From Alphaproteobacteria bacterium (GTDB lineage Bacteria; Pseudomonadota; Alphaproteobacteria; Micropepsales; Micropepsaceae), in the NCBI GenBank assembly GCA_003131925.1, contig PKWC01000202.1, positions 1-7,442 on the forward strand: a DNA stretch of 7,442 bases, read 5' to 3'. The stretch's first letter is position 1; every line of letters starts with the position of its first letter. Position numbers and translations under genes: made by a program. The notes under the pieces were generated by a model that had not been told where the DNA came from, searched no databases, and was given only the letters and a program-made list of their open reading frames with translations. Shown here one piece after another: positions 1 through 4,530 of this stretch.

Positions 1-875
1 GCGGCAGCACCCTCCTCAAGCCTGAAGTCGGCGATACGAAATCGATCGGTGTGGTGTTCACGCCGACCTTCTTCGACGGCTTCACGGCCACGATCGACTA
101 TTTCGATATCCGGGTGTCCAAGTTCATCAACCCGATCGGCTCGAACGTTACTCTCACCGAGTGTTATGGCAATACTGCAACGGCCGCGACCGAGGCGATA
201 TTCTGTCCTCTGGTACATCGTAATGTCATCGGACAGATCTTCGGAAGCGGCTTCGTCCAAAACCTCACGGAAAACACCGGCTACCTTCTCACCAAGGGTA
301 TCGACTTCGAGGCCAACTACACGGCCAACATGGACAGCTGGGGGATGACCGGCGCCGGCTCGCTGGACTTCAATTTTGTCGGCACCTACCTCGACTCGCT
401 CACCACCGAGCCCGTGCCGGAGCCGGGATCCATTGGTACCTACGAGTGCGCGGGATTGTACGGCACGGTCTGTCTCTCTCCCAGTCCCAAGTGGCGGCAC
501 AAATTCCGCATCACCTGGACGTCGCCCTGGGATGTCGACCTCTCTCTCAATTGGCGCCATATCGCTGGTGTGAACTTTGACTCCAATACCACCAACCCCC
601 TGCTCAATGGCGTCTGCGGCTTGCCTTGCGGCGACGTGGCCGACAGCCACCTCAGCTCGTTCGATTACTTCGACCTGGCCTCGAATTGGCAGGTCCGCGA
701 AGGCGTCGAACTTCGCGCCGGCGTGAACAACATCATGGGCAGGGAACCGCCGATCATGGACACGAACCGCATCGGTGCTTCGAGCCTCGCCGGTTTCGGA
801 AACGGCAACACCTACCCGGGTGTCTACGACTCGCTTGGCCGCACGATCTTCGTCGGGGCGACCATCAAGTACTGA
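1..875 (+). CDS. TonB-dependent outer-membrane receptor, C-terminal part (5' end outside window)
   Basis: The reading frame is open from base 3 to the TGA at 873-875, giving about 290 residues of the beta-barrel of a TonB-dependent receptor. Such receptors import siderophores, cobalamin, saccharides or other large substrates across the outer membrane. The frame begins with a LKPEVGDTKSIGV stretch followed by alternating barrel strands (DYFDIRV), the usual start of the last third of these barrels. Near the end come VELRAGVNNIMGREPP and YPGVYDSLGRTIFVGATIKY, the conserved last strands with a terminal aromatic residue as expected for BAM recognition. Three cysteine pairs (codons at 162/204, 447/471 and 615/627) sit in loop-like segments and may form extracellular disulfides. 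Plug and TonB box lie upstream of the window, so the substrate cannot be inferred. Internal GTG and ATG codons are not real starts. Confidence 0.93.
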   Translation, partial: GSTLLKPEVGDTKSIGVVFTPTFFDGFTATIDYFDIRVSKFINPIGSNVTLTECYGNTATAATEAIFCPLVHRNVIGQIFGSGFVQNLTENTGYLLTKGIDFEANYTANMDSWGMTGAGSLDFNFVGTYLDSLTTEPVPEPGSIGTYECAGLYGTVCLSPSPKWRHKFRITWTSPWDVDLSLNWRHIAGVNFDSNTTNPLLNGVCGLPCGDVADSHLSSFDYFDLASNWQVREGVELRAGVNNIMGREPPIMDTNRIGASSLAGFGNGNTYPGVYDSLGRTIFVGATIKY

Positions 876-888
876 GCAGTATTGTTTA

Positions 889-909
889 ACCTCCCCCTTG
901 AGGGGAGGT
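889..909. repeat. GC-rich palindrome in the receptor-HAF gap
   Basis: An 8-bp perfect inverted repeat (ACCTCCCC and GGGGAGGT) encloses the 5-nt loop CTTGA, starting 13 nt after the receptor stop codon. It could act as a transcript-stabilising or attenuating hairpin. It lacks the run of T residues of a canonical intrinsic terminator, since it is followed by CAGATGAACATG. Short palindromes of this CCTCCCC-GGGGAGG kind are often dispersed between genes in GC-rich proteobacteria, so it may be one copy of a genome-wide repeat. The role is unproven. Confidence 0.5.
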
Positions 910-922
910 CAGATGAACATGT

Positions 923-926
923 GAGG
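923..926 (+). promoter_or_regulatory. Ribosome binding site for the first repeat protein
   Basis: GAGG followed by five bases (TCTCC) precedes the ATG at 932. This supports that start, which also begins a clean signal peptide. Confidence 0.6.
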
Positions 927-931
927 TCTCC

Positions 932-1876
932 ATGCGTGTGCTGACGGGAGTGATGCTTGGTTGCCTGGCTGGAACGGCGGTCGCGCTCCCCCCTGCGCGC
1001 GCCGCTGTTCTGGTACCGGTAACGCCCGTGCAGGGTTCGAGCGTGACGACCGCGTTCGCGATCAATGACAGCGATGTTATTGCCGGCAGTTTCATCGGCA
1101 GCAACGACGGCGTCGAACACGCTTTTTTCGGCACGCCCGACGGAAACTACACTACCTTCGACGCCGGTTCCGGCGGCAGCGAGGCGCGCGGAATCAGCAA
1201 TGACGGCACCATCACGGGAATCTCCAATTCGCAGGATGGCAACACTTCCACTGAACCGATCTACGAGCGCCGGCCGGACGGCAAATTTCTGAACGTCACC
1301 ATGTCCGGACAGCAGCTGTTCGGTCTCGCGCAGGGTATCAATGGTAACGACAAGTTCGCAGGTTACTATTGGAACAGGGTGGACGGAGAAACGCAGGGCT
1401 TCGTCGGCCGGAAGGGAGTCTGGAAGGCCGACGTCAACGTGCCCGCGAGACATCAGTTTGCGGGCGCGCTGGGCATCAACGATTCTAGCGTCATCGTCGG
1501 CTATTTCTCCGTGCCGCCGCTGCAGGGCTTCGTTCTGAATGGCAAGACTCTGACCATCGTCAACTATCCAAACGTCAAGGCCGCGGGAACGATTCTCAAC
1601 GGCATCAATAACAAGGGGAAGGTCGCGGGCCAGTGGATCGATACGAGCGGAAACGAGCATAGTTTTCTCTACGACACCGCGACCGCCATTTTCACCGACA
1701 TCAAGGTGAAGGGCGCAACGATCGTACGCGCCTGGGCCATCAATTCCGCGGGCGCAATTGCGGTGAGCACGGATATCGGCTCGTTCATCTGGTGCGAGAG
1801 GGCGAAACAGTGCCCAGGCGGCGGCACGGATGTCGATGCGCCAACGCATGTCGCTGAGAAGACTTCGCCGCACTAG
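932..1876 (+). CDS. Secreted HAF-type repeat protein (six degenerate repeats)
   Basis: This 314-residue protein has a Sec signal peptide at residues 1-25 (MRVLT, a hydrophobic core, then PARA before AV). The mature part has about six copies of a motif with a G/A-I-N or G-I-S turn, a G-x-(I/V)-x-G strand, and an (H/Q)-(A/G/S)-F strand. Copies start near residues 43 (AIND), 87 (GISN), 135 (GING), 181 (GIND), 224 (GINN) and 269 (AINS). The first carries the HAF triplet (EHAFF, residues 62-66). This resembles the HAF extracellular-repeat family, which is predicted to form beta-propellers and has no established biochemical role. Cysteines 288 and 294 lie at the start of an unstructured-looking tail rich in Gly and Pro and may form a disulfide. 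Cys11 is too early in the signal for a lipobox. It starts 56 nt after the receptor gene and ends 52 nt before a related gene, suggesting cotranscription. Binding or surface function is inference. Confidence 0.82.
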   Translation: MRVLTGVMLGCLAGTAVALPPARAAVLVPVTPVQGSSVTTAFAINDSDVIAGSFIGSNDGVEHAFFGTPDGNYTTFDAGSGGSEARGISNDGTITGISNSQDGNTSTEPIYERRPDGKFLNVTMSGQQLFGLAQGINGNDKFAGYYWNRVDGETQGFVGRKGVWKADVNVPARHQFAGALGINDSSVIVGYFSVPPLQGFVLNGKTLTIVNYPNVKAAGTILNGINNKGKVAGQWIDTSGNEHSFLYDTATAIFTDIKVKGATIVRAWAINSAGAIAVSTDIGSFIWCERAKQCPGGGTDVDAPTHVAEKTSPH

Positions 1877-1913
1877 TGGTGCGATCGTCCCTGCGTCGTT
1901 CAGGGGCATTTGA

Positions 1914-1920
1914 AAGGAAG
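1914..1920 (+). promoter_or_regulatory. Ribosome binding site selecting a TTG start
   Basis: AAGGAAG lies eight bases before the TTG at 1929. No ATG or GTG in this frame lies between the preceding stop and this point, and the next ATG (codon 34) would remove most of the signal peptide. The site therefore supports TTG initiation. Confidence 0.6.
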
Positions 1921-1928
1921 CAACTGAA

Positions 1929-3044
1929 TTGGCGGACACGCATTCGCAGAAATCGCAGCGAGCGGTCGCACGAAGCCGGTCGTTTTTCCTGCATCTTTGG
2001 CAGCTCGCGCTCTGTTTGGCCTTTTGCATGGCTGGACCGCACACACAGGCGCACGCCAAAGCGAGTGTCGTCACTTTCGATGTACCCGGCGCGACGGAAC
2101 GGAAATATCAAGGGACCGCTCCGAATGGCATCAACGCGGGAGGCGATGCCGCCGGCTACTACGTCAGGAGGCACCGTTTTCATGGGTTCATCCGCGCGGC
2201 CGATGGCGAATTCACGACATTTGACGTCGGGAAGAAGACGCAGGCCCTTCCCTCCGGCATCAACGCTGGCGGCGAGGTGACGGGATTTTACTTCGACGAC
2301 GCAGGGTTCATGCGTGGTTTCGTTCGTGCCGCGGACGGATCGGTCGTGAGTTTCGAGGGACTGGGAGGCCGGAATGGCACAGATCCTGTGGCAATCAATG
2401 ATCGTGGAACGGCCGCGGGATACTATCTCGACAACAACTTTGCAGCCCACGGATTTGTGCGCTTGTCCGACGGAGCACTGACCGGGTTTGATGCTCCGGG
2501 AGCCGGAACCGGCTCCAACGAAGGAACCTTCGTGACGAACCTGAGTCCGAAGGACAAAACCACGGGTTATTTTGTTGACAGCAATCTTGTGTCGCATGGA
2601 CTCATCCGCGCGTCCGGCGGCCATATCACGACCTTTGATATTTCAGGATCGGCAGGCACCTCCCCGCAGGGAATCAACGCGGAAGGCTATGATTGCGGAT
2701 CGTTTCTCGACAGCAACGCCGCAAGTCACGGTTTCATTCGCAGTCCGGACGGCCAGGTCACGACGTTCGACGTTTCGGGCGCAGGCACCGGCGCCGGCCA
2801 GGGCACGTTCGGCTACTTCCTCAACCGGAAGGGACTGATGGGAGGGTTCACAATCGATTCGAACTTCAACTATCACGGATTCCTGAGGCATCCTTCCGGC
2901 AGGATTACGCTCGTGAACGTCCGCGGGGCGGCCTCTGGATCGAAAGAAGGAACTCTTGTCCTGGGCGTAAACGACAATGGCGAAGCCGTTGGATGGTACG
3001 TGGACAAGCGCCACGTCTATCACGGTTTTCTGAGGACACCGTGA
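1929..3044 (+). CDS. Secreted seven-repeat beta-propeller-like protein (HAF-related)
   Basis: The 371-residue product starts at a TTG with a good Shine-Dalgarno. Residues 1-43 form a long Sec signal: a basic n-region with several Arg, a core from FFLHLW to CMAG, and a likely cleavage after AHA. The rest is seven tandem units: residues 45-92, 93-136, 137-181, 182-230, 231-274, 275-323 and 324-371. Each unit runs through a V-T-T-F-D-V-x-G strand, a G-I-N-A-x-G turn, a G-Y-Y-V-D-S-N strand and an H-G-F-I-R strand, matching a four-stranded propeller blade. Seven units with almost nothing left over predict a closed seven-bladed propeller. No catalytic motif is evident, so a binding or scaffold role outside the cytoplasm is most likely. 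The protein is a diverged relative of the product of 932-1876, with a closer match to the repeat consensus. HAF-type proteins have no assigned biochemical role, so no function is given. Confidence 0.83.
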   Translation: MADTHSQKSQRAVARSRSFFLHLWQLALCLAFCMAGPHTQAHAKASVVTFDVPGATERKYQGTAPNGINAGGDAAGYYVRRHRFHGFIRAADGEFTTFDVGKKTQALPSGINAGGEVTGFYFDDAGFMRGFVRAADGSVVSFEGLGGRNGTDPVAINDRGTAAGYYLDNNFAAHGFVRLSDGALTGFDAPGAGTGSNEGTFVTNLSPKDKTTGYFVDSNLVSHGLIRASGGHITTFDISGSAGTSPQGINAEGYDCGSFLDSNAASHGFIRSPDGQVTTFDVSGAGTGAGQGTFGYFLNRKGLMGGFTIDSNFNYHGFLRHPSGRITLVNVRGAASGSKEGTLVLGVNDNGEAVGWYVDKRHVYHGFLRTP

Positions 3045-3229
3045 GCGCGGGATAGGTCCGAGCGCACTAATCCGGCGACAACTGGTGCATTACCATGGCC
3101 TGCGCGCGCGGGCGAGCTTGCGCCGGGAGATAGGCAGGGAATAACGGGTGTGACTCCGCGCAGTGAAAGAAGCGGCGAACCACACTTGTCTCCGGGTTGT
3201 GCGGGCAGTGCGTGAGCTGAACATCGATC

Positions 3230-3234
3230 GAGAG
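3230..3234 (+). promoter_or_regulatory. Ribosome binding site of the aspartic protease gene
   Basis: GAGAG lies seven bases before the ATG at 3242. It is moderate in strength and agrees with the start that gives a proper lipoprotein signal. Confidence 0.45.
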
Positions 3235-3241
3235 AACACAG

Positions 3242-4117
3242 ATGCTTCACCGCTGGACCGCCGCCTGGGTTGGTGGTGCTATTGCTGCAACGACACTCGT
3301 TGGTGTCACCGGGTGCGCGCGGCCTGCAAGGCCCAACCAGATGATTTCCCTTGATCTCAGTGGCCCGCGACCCGTTGCTCTATTGAAAGTCGGCACCCAC
3401 CGACCTGTCAAAGCAATTTTCGATTCCGGTGCAGGAGCCACAATTGTGAACGCGCACTTTGCGCGAGAACTCGGACTGCCTGACCAGGGAGACATTGATG
3501 TCGGTAGCCCCGGCGCCTCAGCTCCGGTCAAGGGAACAATCACATCTATTTCTCCGGCACGGCTTGGCAATGCAGAAATTGACGATGGTCGTGCGATCTC
3601 TATGAATTTCCCACCAACAATTGAGGAATATTCCAGTATCGTGAGCCCTAACGCCTTTAGGGGGCGACTGATACGATTTGAATTCTCAAAAGGGCGAGCG
3701 ATTGTCATGGACAAGACGGCCGCCACGATTCCCCGTGGCAATGCGGCTGCGTATGGTGGCGAGGATGTTCACCCGCTTCCAGCGGCGGAAATCGAAGTCG
3801 CCGGAAGAAAGCTGATTGCCCATTTGGATTCGGGCTCGAAGTATGGGCTGAACTTGCCGCTCAGTCTGGCAAAACACCTGCCCTTGAAGGGACCCCTGGT
3901 CGCCCACGAAGCTGTACACATGGTAGGTGGTAAACACAAAGCCTATGCGGCACGGATTGATGGCGTCGTTCGAATCGGACCCCTGTCACTAAAAGATCCC
4001 CAGGTCTTGTTCCTTGAGGGAGTGCCGCCGATAGGCAACGTCGGCATTCAAGTCTTGAAGCAGCTCACTCTTGTCCTTGATCCCGAAGAAATGCGCGCGT
4101 GGCTTCTCAAGCGATGA
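3242..4117 (+). CDS. Two-lobed retropepsin-like aspartic protease, predicted lipoprotein
   Basis: The 291-residue product begins with a lipoprotein signal: MLHR, a hydrophobic stretch, then V-T-G-C with Cys25 as the lipidated residue. The +2 residue is Ala, which favours outer-membrane sorting under the E. coli rule. Two aspartic-protease half-sites are visible: Asp61 in F-D-S-G-A-G-A-T-I-V and Asp196 in L-D-S-G-S-K-Y-G-L-N-L-P. Each is followed some 75-85 residues later by the closing strand segment of a retropepsin lobe (FRGRLIRFEFSKGRAIVMD at 139-157, then VGIQVLKQLTLVLD at 267-280). Retropepsins normally dimerise from one-site subunits, so two lobes in one chain suggest an intramolecular dimer. 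The second site has Ser after DSG where Ala or Thr is common. Proteolysis in the periplasm is the likely role; the substrate is unknown. GC content is lower than in the flanking genes. The 197-nt leader (3045-3241) shows no clear promoter or terminator. Confidence 0.8.
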   Translation: MLHRWTAAWVGGAIAATTLVGVTGCARPARPNQMISLDLSGPRPVALLKVGTHRPVKAIFDSGAGATIVNAHFARELGLPDQGDIDVGSPGASAPVKGTITSISPARLGNAEIDDGRAISMNFPPTIEEYSSIVSPNAFRGRLIRFEFSKGRAIVMDKTAATIPRGNAAAYGGEDVHPLPAAEIEVAGRKLIAHLDSGSKYGLNLPLSLAKHLPLKGPLVAHEAVHMVGGKHKAYAARIDGVVRIGPLSLKDPQVLFLEGVPPIGNVGIQVLKQLTLVLDPEEMRAWLLKR

Positions 4118-4530
4118 ACAATAAAAAGCAATAAAATACAGGGACAGCTGATGCCACCTGATTATACGCGCAAAACGCATTCGTCGGAGCCGACGCGTCC
4201 GGATTGTTTCCGCAGAGATTTCACAAGCCCACGTTATATGGCCCAATTGTCCTTACTCTGAAACGCATCATTGGTCCTTCTGCCAGTCATTCGCGAACAA
4301 AGATTTCTGGCCGAACGACATGGCGAGCGCGGCGCCTGTCAAGAAGGGTCCGAAATGGTGGCCCTCCTCGCAGTGAATTGATTTGAACAAGGCGCGGAGA
4401 ACGCGGCAAATCAGACCGGAGCTTCGCGAATGGATATATGTCCTCGCGGTCTTTGCGCTCGTTTAATAGGCGAAGCATGGTGCTTGCGTGGGCGTTTGGA
4501 CACGGCGGTAATCCACGCATGAGAGTTGCG
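4118..4530. other. Intergenic spacer without a convincing gene
   Basis: About 400 nt separate the protease stop from the preferred oxidoreductase start. The first 20 nt are A/T-rich and hold two CAATAAAA copies (4119-4126 and 4129-4136). A short inverted repeat, CGTCGG-AG-CCGACG, lies at 4182-4195. There is no T-tract terminator. A weak promoter-like pair (TTGAAC at 4383-4388 and GCAAAT at 4406-4411, 17 bp apart) could serve the downstream genes but matches only three of six bases at -10. A 36-codon ORF at 4151-4261 has an AGGGA six bases upstream but no recognisable product. None of the three forward frames shows the cysteine pattern of a [2Fe-2S] small subunit. Base composition is nearer 50% GC than in the flanking oxidoreductase. 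Confidence 0.55.
4521..4525 (+). promoter_or_regulatory. Ribosome binding site choosing the 4531 start
   Basis: GAGAG ends five bases before the ATG at 4531. The in-frame alternatives at 4438 and 4519 have no purine run as well placed. Starting at 4531 also puts the twin-arginine pair at residues 7-8, a normal place for a Tat signal. Confidence 0.45.

Noticed and set aside
824..2074. 416-codon open frame on the minus strand
   Set aside because: It runs antisense to the receptor end, the first repeat protein and the start of the second, all of which have signal peptides, recognisable motifs or both. Its translation is rich in Arg and Ala with no recognisable domain, as expected for a GC-rich shadow frame.
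1785..2624. 279-codon open frame on the minus strand
   Set aside because: It is antisense to the repeat proteins; its regular pattern is only the mirror of the sense-strand repeats.
2064..3044. DNA-level tandem repeats or recent repeat expansion in the seven-repeat gene
   Set aside because: The repeats match at protein level but are clearly diverged at nucleotide level, so there is no sign of recent slippage or expansion.
4119..4136. Two CAATAAAA copies as a target-site duplication or protein-binding site
   Set aside because: Simple A-rich repeats this short and close together arise by chance, and no mobile-element end was found beside them.
4182..4195. CGTCGG-AG-CCGACG inverted repeat as a terminator of the protease gene
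   Set aside because: The stem is only about 5-6 bp with a minimal loop, lies 65 nt past the stop and has no T run. It may be chance in GC-rich sequence.
4151..4261. Possible 36-codon gene with AGGGA six bases upstream
   Set aside because: The peptide is short, polar, has no signal or motif, and lies in a low-GC spacer. The ribosome-site match alone is too weak to call a gene.
4438..4530. N-terminal extension of the molybdenum subunit from the ATG at 4438
   Set aside because: It adds 31 residues including a second N-R-R, but has a weak ribosome site and would place the real twin-arginine and hydrophobic stretch too far in. The start at 4531 fits better.
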